Shown here: positions 1-8,408 of the stretch, piece after piece | How the letters are laid out: every line of letters starts with the position of its first letter | How positions within the stretch are numbered: the stretch's first letter is position 1 | NCBI GenBank assembly: GCA_913043235.1 | Contig: CAJWLO010000002.1 | Coordinates: 1 to 64,000 of the forward strand | DNA length: 64,000 nucleotides | Reading direction: 5' to 3' | Source of the DNA: an uncultured Fidelibacterota bacterium | Lineage (GTDB): Bacteria; Fidelibacterota; Marinisomatia; Marinisomatales; UBA1611 | The notes under the pieces: generated by a model | Seen by the model: only the letters and a program-made list of their open reading frames with translations | What the model was told of the DNA's origin: nothing | The model's database searches: none | Position numbers and translations under genes: made by a program

Positions 1-103
1 TTAAAATATTTATTTCCTCTTTTGAATAATCGAATTCATATTTAGAAATATTTACCCGGCGATAGACCAAGTACCAGACGGTTCCGCAGCGATACCCGCT
101 TTT

Positions 104-2095
104 GTGATTACCCCCATCATGAAACCATTTTCCTTTGATAATTTCGGATACGCAGAATTTTCCAGTGGTGAACTCCAAATCACCATTGAAAACAACATGA
201 TTATTCCTCTAGGTCCGCCAGTGATTGTTCAACTGCGGCAGGTTAATGAATCAGATACCACAGATATTCCAGGCGCAACAATCCAGTTTGAGAGTATAAT
301 TGATGCCAATGGTGGTATTGCAACTGAAACGATGGATCTGTCTGGCATGATACTTCCGGGGAATATCCTGGTGCAGGTATCTGGGCAGTGTCAGGGGACA
401 GCGGGCATCCAGATCATGATCAATGATGAAGCAAGAAATTCCAGTTTCCAAGTAACCATTGGAGGTGCTGGAATGGAAGTGTCAACTGCCACAGCCAGGG
501 TTCCGCAGCAAACAATAGAAGAAGCGGGCAATATAACTCTGGAGCCGGATTCCAATAAAGTAGTCCGAGCCATCATTGAGTCGGGCAATCTGGTTATTGA
601 AGTGAACAATTATATGGCCCTTAGCAGTGATTTGAGTATTACTATCCCTTCTCTTGAATCACCTTCAGGAGCTGTTTTCCAGACCAGTTTGGAGATATCA
701 GGCAATACAGCAGATATTCTGGATCAGACTATTATGGATGGCTATGCGCTTGTGATGGATGCTGATGACCAATCTGTGACCTACAGCTACAGCGTGCTAA
801 CCGAAGACTCTGGCGATGAATTGATTCCTGTAACTATAGAGGATAGTATTGTGGTCCTTATCCGGCTGGAAGGTTCTGAGCCTGAATCGAAAATTGGTTT
901 TTCCCAGTTCCAGGGTTACCTGAACCAGGAAGCCATGCTGGATTCCAATACCATCTCTTTGGATAATGCCACCAGGGTAGACCAGGCTATACTAAAATCG
1001 GGGAATATGAATCTTTCTATATCCAATGGCATTGGTATAGAAGCTGTGGTGAATTTTAGGGTACTGGAATTCACTAAAAATGGGAACCATCTTGATACGG
1101 CCTTTGCTTTAAGCACAGAACCACTTATAGTTGCAATTGACCTGAGCGAATACCTACTGGACTTGGAAGTAAATGCGGATTCTCAGGTTGTACATTATAT
1201 ATCGGCCATTGATATACCTTCTGATGAAGAGATGACATTATCTTTTGGAGAGTCGATTGCCATTGACGTTCTTATTGACAGTATGTCTTTTGCTTCTGTG
1301 ATTGGATATGTTGATCCTGTGATAGTGGATATTGATACGGTGGAACAGGAGATTGATCTGCCGGACGAACTAAATAACCTGGAATTCGCTAGGATTGAAA
1401 TGGATTTTACATTTGGATCAAATATTGCACTGCCGGTTTACCTAGACCTGCAGTTGGCCTCCTTCAATGATAAGACGGGTGAATCAGTCATTAAAGAGGT
1501 TGATCGAGTGAATATTATTGAGAAACCGTTGTTTTCTATCGATAGTGCACAACACTTGATCAATATCCAACCCAACAGGATCGTGGCCTCAGGAACGGCA
1601 GAAGTGGGATCTTTGGAAGAATATGGCTCTGTTACCTCAGTGGATACCATCAGTGGTAGACTGCTTATTGCAGCACCTCTTGCCTTTGAAATGAATGGCG
1701 ATAGCCGGATAGAATTAGATGCCGAGGAACTGGAGAGTATTACGGTAGAACAATTGGAAAGTGCTAGATTATTTCTGGATTATAAAAATGATTTTGAATT
1801 TGGTGCAAATGTTGCTGTGCTGCTGGCTAACGATACTACAAAATTCGAGGATGGAAGTGCTGATACTCTGACGATTGTGGGTATTGAAGCAGATGGGACT
1901 GGATTGGATAGTGTATATCTGAATGAGTCAAAGTTTTCCCTACTGGCAAGACAAGGGAATTATGTAAAGACTGTTATTGGCCTTTTGGGTAATGAAGGAG
2001 GCCCTTCTCGTTTCTTGGCAACCGATACCATGAAAGTGGATCTGTATATGAGTGTCGAAGCTATAATAGATCCTAATGATAGCGGGGATGATTGA
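104..2095 (+). CDS. Beta-rich repeat surface protein, possibly 5'-incomplete
   Basis: I do not recognise a family. The protein is acidic and beta-rich. A module recurs about every 135 residues, near residues 16-46, 153-182, 292-322, 427-450 and 553-577, each with a pattern like 'SGNL.I.I.N'. The GTG used here is the first usable start, but the frame is open from base 26 after a TGA, and the codons between 26 and 104 look protein-like. No signal peptide is visible, although the content suggests export. The true 5' end may therefore be lost to a frameshift or lie before the window. The last codon overlaps the start of the next gene (TGATG), so the two are probably translationally coupled. Inference: a surface or periplasmic partner of the outer-membrane protein that follows. 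Confidence 0.6.
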   Translation: MITPIMKPFSFDNFGYAEFSSGELQITIENNMIIPLGPPVIVQLRQVNESDTTDIPGATIQFESIIDANGGIATETMDLSGMILPGNILVQVSGQCQGTAGIQIMINDEARNSSFQVTIGGAGMEVSTATARVPQQTIEEAGNITLEPDSNKVVRAIIESGNLVIEVNNYMALSSDLSITIPSLESPSGAVFQTSLEISGNTADILDQTIMDGYALVMDADDQSVTYSYSVLTEDSGDELIPVTIEDSIVVLIRLEGSEPESKIGFSQFQGYLNQEAMLDSNTISLDNATRVDQAILKSGNMNLSISNGIGIEAVVNFRVLEFTKNGNHLDTAFALSTEPLIVAIDLSEYLLDLEVNADSQVVHYISAIDIPSDEEMTLSFGESIAIDVLIDSMSFASVIGYVDPVIVDIDTVEQEIDLPDELNNLEFARIEMDFTFGSNIALPVYLDLQLASFNDKTGESVIKEVDRVNIIEKPLFSIDSAQHLINIQPNRIVASGTAEVGSLEEYGSVTSVDTISGRLLIAAPLAFEMNGDSRIELDAEELESITVEQLESARLFLDYKNDFEFGANVAVLLANDTTKFEDGSADTLTIVGIEADGTGLDSVYLNESKFSLLARQGNYVKTVIGLLGNEGGPSRFLATDTMKVDLYMSVEAIIDPNDSGDD

Positions 2096-3906
2096 TGACA
2101 TTGCGAAACAGTATTTATTCGTTACTGATCTCCATGGGGTGTGCCCAGCTATTTTATTCGCCGGTCGACGTAGCTACAGTGGGGGCTGCATTGGGTGGAA
2201 AACTTGGAACTCACGCCATACAGTCTAATCCAGCTCTATTAGGATTGCAATCTGGCGAAAACATGGCAACGACCGCCATAGAGACTGTTAAGGTTGCTTA
2301 CCGAATACGACTAGCTGTTTCAGAAAATGAACAGGATGCTATTGTCCTGAAAGATCAATTGGTAAAAACCGGGCCGATGCATAACTATATGGTACAGAAA
2401 ATAGATTCTGTATATGCCCTAGTGACACAGGATTTTACAGATATCTTATCTGCTTCAAATTTTGCTAGCAGTCTGCCCAGTGAATATAAAGGTCATGAAA
2501 TCATTCCCGATTCTACAAGGGAAATTATCCGTATTCCCAGGAAACATTATCTGGTCCAGCTGATTGCTACCGCTGAGAAAGATACTTTAAAGGCCTTTAA
2601 GAGAAGGAATGAAAAACTGTTGAAAGGACTAAAAAGCGAGATCGTCTTTATTGATTCCCTGTACAAATATCAGGTAGGCGGTTTCCCGAGTAAATTAGAA
2701 GCCCAAACGCTGAAAGATAGTATTGTTTCCATGGGTGTATCCCCTGATGCCTTTATTGTGCATGAGCTAAAACGAATAAAAGAAAAAAGCATTCCTCGTT
2801 TTACCATGAATATTCCTTTAGGTTTCACATTTCAGCTGGGTAATAATGTAATCAATGCGGATTGGATTAATAGTTATGCCAGTTCCGATATGGTAGAAAA
2901 TCCGGGAATAAAGACAGGTCTGCTTGAATCCATTCCATCAGGAGGTATCAGGGAATTCAGTGGAATGAATACTTCAATATTCAGTTTGAGCCATGGCTCT
3001 TATGGTTTTTCTCCTTTGGACCTAGATATATACCAGAAAGCAATTTTCCCTAAGCCCCTGTTCCAAGCGATTTTTAAGGGTGTATTTTTCAACCAGCCTA
3101 TGGATATATCGGATTTTGATACCAGGATTCTGGTAGCAAATGCAAGCATATTCTCGTTCGGAAGGCTGCTTAATACAAATAAGGTACCCTTCAAAACCTA
3201 TTTTGGATTTGGCCTGCGTATTCTTACGGGCGGATTTGGGGAGGTTCAATCCTTTTCCGGTACCCTTACCACAACTACAGATAGTATTGTGGTGAAATCC
3301 AATATGTATTTTGGTTATGGCTTTCCTGCCGCAGGCATCGGGCTGGATATGGGACTATATGGCCAGGTTAATGAAAAAATTTCCACACAGATTTCTGTTA
3401 TTGGAATTGGAGGCAGTCTCCGTAGCAGTGAAGTAGAAGTAATTCATAATATCCATGAAATCCATTTATCCAATTTGGATATTGAAAAACTACAGAATTA
3501 TGATGAGAGTCAGAGAGATTCACTAAAAAAAACCTTTACTGTATTGGATACCATCTATCAAGACAAAGCAAAACGTGTTCCTGTCCCAGCGCGTATCAAC
3601 CTGGGAGTCAGCTACCATTTCCACCAATTGGTCATGATCCATGTCGCAATCCAACAGCTGGTCCAAACAGAATTTATTGGGAATGTGGATCCCCGTATCT
3701 CTATTGGTGCTGAATTCTTTCCAGAGAATTTCCTTCCCTTGAGAATTGGAGTCGCAGGCGGAGGAATGGAAGGGTTTTATGCAGGTGCAGGCCTTGCCCT
3801 GAAAATGAAAATGTTCCATATTAACCTAGGTTTTTCTCAATCTGGAGGATTGGGGAATTCAGCTTCCGCGATAAATATGGCCGCTGATTTTAGGGTCTTT
3901 TTCTGA
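2095..3906 (+). CDS. SPOR-domain outer-membrane protein (beta-barrel C-terminus)
   Basis: The ATG at 2095 shares its A with the upstream stop and gives a hydrophobic signal-like N-terminus (LLISMGCAQLF). The TTG one codon earlier is less likely. Near residue 30 a 'GKLGTHAIQSNPALLGL' stretch resembles the start of DUF5723/PorV-like outer-membrane proteins of the FCB group. Residues about 148-224 look like a SPOR domain (peptidoglycan-binding fold): 'KHYLVQL', then 'GGFPSKLEAQTLKDSI' and 'AFIVHE'. From about residue 230 onward alternating hydrophobic strands and glycine-aromatic turns, ending in FF, fit a beta-barrel. A SPOR domain inside an outer-membrane protein would let it grip the cell wall. 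The domain reading is by eye. The partner role with the upstream gene is inferred from the overlap. Confidence 0.65.
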   Translation: MTLRNSIYSLLISMGCAQLFYSPVDVATVGAALGGKLGTHAIQSNPALLGLQSGENMATTAIETVKVAYRIRLAVSENEQDAIVLKDQLVKTGPMHNYMVQKIDSVYALVTQDFTDILSASNFASSLPSEYKGHEIIPDSTREIIRIPRKHYLVQLIATAEKDTLKAFKRRNEKLLKGLKSEIVFIDSLYKYQVGGFPSKLEAQTLKDSIVSMGVSPDAFIVHELKRIKEKSIPRFTMNIPLGFTFQLGNNVINADWINSYASSDMVENPGIKTGLLESIPSGGIREFSGMNTSIFSLSHGSYGFSPLDLDIYQKAIFPKPLFQAIFKGVFFNQPMDISDFDTRILVANASIFSFGRLLNTNKVPFKTYFGFGLRILTGGFGEVQSFSGTLTTTTDSIVVKSNMYFGYGFPAAGIGLDMGLYGQVNEKISTQISVIGIGGSLRSSEVEVIHNIHEIHLSNLDIEKLQNYDESQRDSLKKTFTVLDTIYQDKAKRVPVPARINLGVSYHFHQLVMIHVAIQQLVQTEFIGNVDPRISIGAEFFPENFLPLRIGVAGGGMEGFYAGAGLALKMKMFHINLGFSQSGGLGNSASAINMAADFRVFF

Positions 3907-4039
3907 AGATGTCAACATATCAGGCTTATGCCCTTTCTCCATGAAACGATGTATATATAAAATTAATATTTTTAACTATTCAATCATACATGAGTCTATA
4001 GTAATATCAGTAATCCAATTTTAATTAAGGAATCATATC

Positions 4040-5269
4040 ATGTTAAAGTCTATCAATAGATGCACCATTATAATAATTGGTATTTTGTCAGCAAGTTTTC
4101 TTTCAGCAGATGATAAATTCAATGATTTGATCAATGATGAGAATGAAAATATATCCAGTCGCACCACCATAGATTATAATATAAAAGTTGTACAGTCTTG
4201 GCGGGATAGTGTCTGGGTTAATAGAGACAAAAAGATAAAAACCTATGATGATAATGGCTACTTGTTACAGAAAGATAGCTATAAATATTGGGATGGAGAA
4301 TGGTACCTAAAAGGGATGACTGTGCGTGAAAATAGTGAGAATGGTAGCCCATTAATCTCAACTACACAGTACCATAGAAATGATACCTGGTTAAATTCGC
4401 GTAGATCCAATTTTATTTATAATGACGGCGGTCTTCTTATATCTAGAGTGGTACAGAAGTGGCGCCAGGACGGATGGAAAAATAGGAAGGGATTTGCCTT
4501 GGATTATGAAGGGGAATTGTGTGTTAACAAAACGATATCCAAATGGCACGACAGCACCTGGGTTGACCGTGCCATCCAGGAACTCAGTTATAATAATGTT
4601 GGTGACCGGACTGAAAAAGTAACATATAAATGGAGAGACAGCACCTGGACCCCGAAACACATGGTCACATATACTTACAATGAAAATTCAGATTTATCGG
4701 AAAAACTTTTTTCCAAGTGGGCGGATTCGGTATGGGTTGAGAAAGCCAGGGCAATAGTGGAGTATGATGATGGTCAGAATCCGGTACAGGTCCTGCTGGA
4801 AAAAAAGGACAGTACGAATGCTTGGGTAAATGTATCCTTGCAGGAAATGACTTATTCCGATTATGGTTTGTTGACAGAAAAAGTCAAATCCAAATGGCAT
4901 GATGCCAGTTGGTCTCCCCGCAGGCGATATGAGTACACATACTCAACAGACCGAGGAGCCCTTTCAGTGGAAACTCCTGCTACGCTGCCGAAAAAAATTG
5001 CCGTATCACAGGCTTATCCTAATCCGTTTAACCCTGTGACAACGATCAGTTATCATCTTTTGGAAGCAAATCATGTGCGGGTAGATATATATGATATGCT
5101 AGGAGGTAAAGTTTGCACCTTGGTTAATAAGAGACAGGAAGCTGGCCCTAGGTCAATCTTGTGGAATGCTGTCAATGACCGAGGTGAACCTGTTGCCGCT
5201 GGCGTTTATTTGTATACGGTCCATGCCGGTAGTGACTTGACATCGAATAAAATGGTATTATTGAAATAA
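4040..5269 (+). CDS. T9SS-exported WDS-type tandem repeat protein
   Basis: The ATG follows an AAGGA about 10 bases upstream. Residues 1-23 form a signal peptide ending near SADD. Residues about 45-310 hold roughly eight imperfect repeats of about 32 residues. Each has the core 'KW.DS.W' (for example KWHDSTWVD, KWRDSTWTP, KWADSVWVE, KWHDASWSP) followed by a Tyr-rich strand ending 'Y.YN'. The last 80 residues are a typical type IX secretion sorting domain: 'AYPNPFNPVTTISY', 'VRVDIYDMLG', 'PVAAGVYLYTV', and a basic-hydrophobic end 'NKMVLLK'. It should be exported across the outer membrane and anchored or released with tail removal. The repeats resemble YD/RHS-like beta strands but are shorter; function unknown. 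Confidence 0.8.
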   Translation: MLKSINRCTIIIIGILSASFLSADDKFNDLINDENENISSRTTIDYNIKVVQSWRDSVWVNRDKKIKTYDDNGYLLQKDSYKYWDGEWYLKGMTVRENSENGSPLISTTQYHRNDTWLNSRRSNFIYNDGGLLISRVVQKWRQDGWKNRKGFALDYEGELCVNKTISKWHDSTWVDRAIQELSYNNVGDRTEKVTYKWRDSTWTPKHMVTYTYNENSDLSEKLFSKWADSVWVEKARAIVEYDDGQNPVQVLLEKKDSTNAWVNVSLQEMTYSDYGLLTEKVKSKWHDASWSPRRRYEYTYSTDRGALSVETPATLPKKIAVSQAYPNPFNPVTTISYHLLEANHVRVDIYDMLGGKVCTLVNKRQEAGPRSILWNAVNDRGEPVAAGVYLYTVHAGSDLTSNKMVLLK

Positions 5270-5933
5270 TAAATTTCTTCCGATAAAATCTCCCTCGCTT
5301 TTCTGAGGGCCACATGAGGGTAGACATAAACTCATGCTATTTCTCATGAATTGCAAGTTTATGCACTTGTTCTAGTTTTATTTATCCGATTCAGTATTAG
5401 GCATAATAAATTATATTGACTAGGATAAAATCAAAGATTTCATATGACTGATTTGGATCAAACAAATGATGTTTTAATATTGATCTTCGCAGCAGTCTAT
5501 GATCACTATACTAGTCTAGTTTCTATTAAAGATCTAGCAGAGCAGTTGAATAAAAGCCAGTGATTTATCCATTCCTAAATCTTGAATATCATAGAAAGAA
5601 ATTCACTCACCAATTTAGACAGGATAAGGAATGGTACAATGGTTAAAGGTTGTGATTATGAGTCTGTATCCCGAATACTGGAAGAGCAAAAGCGATGAAA
5701 TTGGTCCTGAAAGTCTTGGAAAAAACCAGTCTTAATAAAACATGAGAAGATGAATCATAAAAATTGTATCCTGCAGCGCATTTTTCGCTAATACCTGGAA
5801 TAATTAGAGGAACTTATTTGACCGTTGGCAGTCCCTGAAATTGTTAGATCTACTGAACAACAGTTGATTATATTATTTTGCGGTGATGCTTCGCAATATT
5901 TAGTTTTACTACCGGAAAAATATCACTACTGCA
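5270..5933. other. 664-base gene-poor stretch with decayed-gene traces
   Basis: No intact gene is visible. After the T9SS gene an imperfect hairpin is possible at 5325-5363 (8-base arms cataaact/agtttatg plus an inner catg/catg), which may end transcription. A 39-codon reading frame at 5444-5563 ends in 'SIKDLAEQLNKSQ', which looks like the first helices of an HTH domain. About 40 bases further, another frame (near 5614-5697) reads on as 'YESVSRILEEQKR' before a stop. Together these could be the remains of a small regulator broken by frameshifts. The pieces are too short to be sure. The 3' end of the stretch must hold the promoter for the TPR regulator at 5934. Confidence 0.35.
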
Positions 5934-7751
5934 TTGACTACTCACTTAAGTTACTTTTTTATTTTCATCCTGACTCTGTCCAATGTGATCCAAGCTGAAT
6001 CTGAACAAAGTGGGATCGCTCAATTTGATGGACAGGAATTGATTGATTCGCTCAAGGTTATGAGTTTCTCTAATCCAAATGATGCTGTTGATTTTGCCTT
6101 CGAGATTCTGAAATTATATCCAAGTATCCGACCCAATAAATCTATTGCTAATGTCTTCTCTATATTAGGTGAAATATATCAGGCTAAAGGTTTATCGTTA
6201 CAGGCCTTAGAGTATTACACTGAAGCTGAAAGGGAAAATGTAGAAAGCGGGGGTTTACAAGAATTTCCCTGGTTGAAAGTGAATATGGGCAATGTTTATT
6301 TCTCTGAAGGATTGATAGAAAAATCCCGCAGTAAATACCTTGAAGCGTACAAAATATTTTCAAATTATGAGGATTCAATTAATAAAAATAATAATCTTGC
6401 GGGACAAGCCGTTTGCCAGAACAACTTAGGTATGATTGAACAGGGACTGAATAATTTTACCAATGCTCTTTTACATTTTAACCAGGGACTGGCGGTTAGA
6501 TATACTATGGACAGGCCGTTGGACCTGGTCCATTCCTACCTGAATATTGGTCAATTGTACTTAGAATGGGGGAAAACTGATTCTGCTATACATTACTTTG
6601 ACAGGGCTGACTCAATCACCCACAGCTATAATGCTCAAGACCATAATTATAAGCAGAATCATGAATGGGGGAAAAAAATCAATCCCGAATTATCCAGACG
6701 TTACGCCGGCAAAGGTCAAGTATTCCGGGCCAACCTGCGGTTGAGATTGGGACAACCAGCAGAAGCTTTTGTTTATTACAAAAGGTCCATAGAATATTAT
6801 CAGGCCTGGCCTAGGGATTATATACATGTCTTGGGTTTAACTGCAGATTTATTTCTGACCTTGAATAAGCCTGATTCTACTATTAAGTATTTAGAACAGG
6901 GTCTCCTTAGAGCTTCTGAAAAGGGGTTATTAGGCCAGGAGCTAAATCTTCTGCAAAAGAAAAGAGAAGTTTTGTCTATGATAGGTGATTACAAGAGTTC
7001 AAATACAACAGCAGAAAAAATTATTACATTAAAAGAACAGCAAATTTCAGGCCAAATGGATGACATGCTTTACAACTTAGAATTAAAAAAAGACTTGATG
7101 GCTAAACGGCGGGAAGTAAAACTGGAACAGGCTCATTCTCAGAAGAACATGTTGATTTCTATATTTGGATTTTCTGTACTGATCCTCATCTCGCTTAATT
7201 TTTATAGCAGGCATATCGCTTCGCAGCAAGAAAAGAAAATTGCAAATCAGGAAAAATGGGTGGCTGAGAGAGATCGATATATCGCTGAGCAGGAATCATT
7301 AATGACCCGCTCAGAACTTGATTCCAAGGAGAAGGAACTCAGTTCCATGTCGGCATATATTCTTCAGAAAAATGATCTTTTATATACCCTTAAAAAGGAA
7401 GTGGACTATCATGTAAATCTGCTGCCAAAAGACGAGCAGAAAATATTCCGCAGCTTGCGTTCCCAGCTTAATTCAAGTATTGAAGCTGATACAGACTGGG
7501 AAGAGTTTGAGAAAAAATTTACAACTGTTTACCCCGGGCTTTTAAAGACATTAGCATCTAGTTATCCACAGTTGACTTCTTCTGATCTGAAACTTTGTAC
7601 TTATCTGCATATGAACCAAAATACAAAAGAAATGGCCCAGCTTACGGGGCTTTCTGTTCGAGCCTTGGAAAGCAGGCGTTATCGATTGCGAAAAAAACTT
7701 CAACTGGATTCTGGCACTGATTTGGTGACTTTTTTGCATACTATTAGGTAG
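5934..7751 (+). CDS. TPR membrane regulator with C-terminal LuxR-type HTH
   Basis: The TTG start is the only usable one: the frame opens at 5904 and no ATG or GTG gives the signal-like segment 'YFFIFILTLSNVIQA'. Residues about 40-370 form TPR-like helical repeats ('SILGEIYQAKGL', 'NNLGMIEQGLNNF', 'LNIGQLYLEWGKTDSAI'). A transmembrane helix lies at about 405-423 ('MLISIFGFSVLILIS'), followed by a coiled coil (430-500) and a C-terminal GerE/LuxR HTH at about 540-605 ('TKEMAQLTGLSVRALESRRYRLRKKL'). This layout, with periplasmic TPRs, one helix and a cytosolic DNA-binding domain, is known from Bacteroidota-type regulators that sense envelope signals. The small gene at 7979 looks like a second copy of its C-terminus. 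Targets are unknown; the nearby surface operon is a fair guess. Confidence 0.82.
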   Translation: MTTHLSYFFIFILTLSNVIQAESEQSGIAQFDGQELIDSLKVMSFSNPNDAVDFAFEILKLYPSIRPNKSIANVFSILGEIYQAKGLSLQALEYYTEAERENVESGGLQEFPWLKVNMGNVYFSEGLIEKSRSKYLEAYKIFSNYEDSINKNNNLAGQAVCQNNLGMIEQGLNNFTNALLHFNQGLAVRYTMDRPLDLVHSYLNIGQLYLEWGKTDSAIHYFDRADSITHSYNAQDHNYKQNHEWGKKINPELSRRYAGKGQVFRANLRLRLGQPAEAFVYYKRSIEYYQAWPRDYIHVLGLTADLFLTLNKPDSTIKYLEQGLLRASEKGLLGQELNLLQKKREVLSMIGDYKSSNTTAEKIITLKEQQISGQMDDMLYNLELKKDLMAKRREVKLEQAHSQKNMLISIFGFSVLILISLNFYSRHIASQQEKKIANQEKWVAERDRYIAEQESLMTRSELDSKEKELSSMSAYILQKNDLLYTLKKEVDYHVNLLPKDEQKIFRSLRSQLNSSIEADTDWEEFEKKFTTVYPGLLKTLASSYPQLTSSDLKLCTYLHMNQNTKEMAQLTGLSVRALESRRYRLRKKLQLDSGTDLVTFLHTIR

Positions 7752-7852
7752 TACAAAAGATATACAGGCATAACGTTTAACGCTCCATAACTTGTAATCT
7801 TAAATATTCCATGGATTTGCCGCAGATTGTTAATGATATATTATATAAAAAA

Positions 7853-7882
7853 ACTACTTCTAATTAAATAAATACAAGTAGT
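7853..7882. promoter_or_regulatory. Inverted repeat between the two LuxR-HTH genes
   Basis: ACTACTT at 7853-7859 and AAGTAGT at 7876-7882 form a perfect 7-base inverted repeat with a 16-base AT-only spacer, about 100 bases before the stand-alone HTH gene. LuxR/GerE proteins bind as dimers to such sites, so this could be an autoregulatory operator. In an AT-rich stretch it could also be chance. Confidence 0.25.
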
Positions 7883-7978
7883 ATATAATATCCATAAAAA
7901 ATCAATTTTATCATTATCAGATCTTTATGCGTGGTATTGCCGTACCATAATCCTAATAAAGGATTTATAAAATCAACC

Positions 7979-8251
7979 ATGAGTTCTGATAATACATGGG
8001 CAAATTTCTTTTCTCAATTCTCCCAGACACAGGGGGATTTTATCCAGGCATTGACATTAACATTTCCAGATCTGAGTTCTTCTCAATTTAGAGTTTGCAG
8101 TTATCTGAAGGCTGGGTACAATACCCGAGAGATTGCAGAAGAGATGAGTCTATCTGTTCGTTCTGTTGAAAGCCATCGATACAGGATAAGAAGAAAACTA
8201 GGTGTAGGTAAATCAGAAAATCTGGCCATGTATATACATAGCTTACATTAA
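7979..8251 (+). CDS. Stand-alone LuxR/GerE HTH protein, 90 aa
   Basis: I start it at ATG 7979 (MSSDNTW). An in-frame GTG at 7931 would add 16 residues that do not look like protein. The whole product is one DNA-binding unit: a helical lead-in ('FPDLSSSQFRVCSYL') and a GerE HTH ('TREIAEEMSLSVRSVESHRYRIRRKL'). It aligns along its full length with the last 90 residues of the TPR regulator just upstream: WANFFSQF against WEEFEKKF, the same S-V/L-RS/A-V/L-E-S-H/R-RYR core, and the same 'IHSLH'/'LHTIR' end. It looks like a partial duplication that lost the sensor. It could bind the same sites or dimerise with the parent protein. Confidence 0.75.
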   Translation: MSSDNTWANFFSQFSQTQGDFIQALTLTFPDLSSSQFRVCSYLKAGYNTREIAEEMSLSVRSVESHRYRIRRKLGVGKSENLAMYIHSLH

Positions 8252-8408
8252 TAATTTTATTAGTAATGCGTATAATTATACTTCTTATTTATACACTAAT
8301 AATACCTAATTTAGACTGTTAAAATGCACGCATTTAAAATACAAATCGATAAGATAATAGACAAGACAAACAACGCAATCTTTTCATGAGATCTCGCAAA
8401 TAAATACC

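Noticed and set aside
5632-5736. A 34-codon open frame in the gap before the TPR regulator
   Set aside because: Short, no ribosome site, and overlapped by a more protein-like fragment in another frame. Kept only as part of the decayed stretch.
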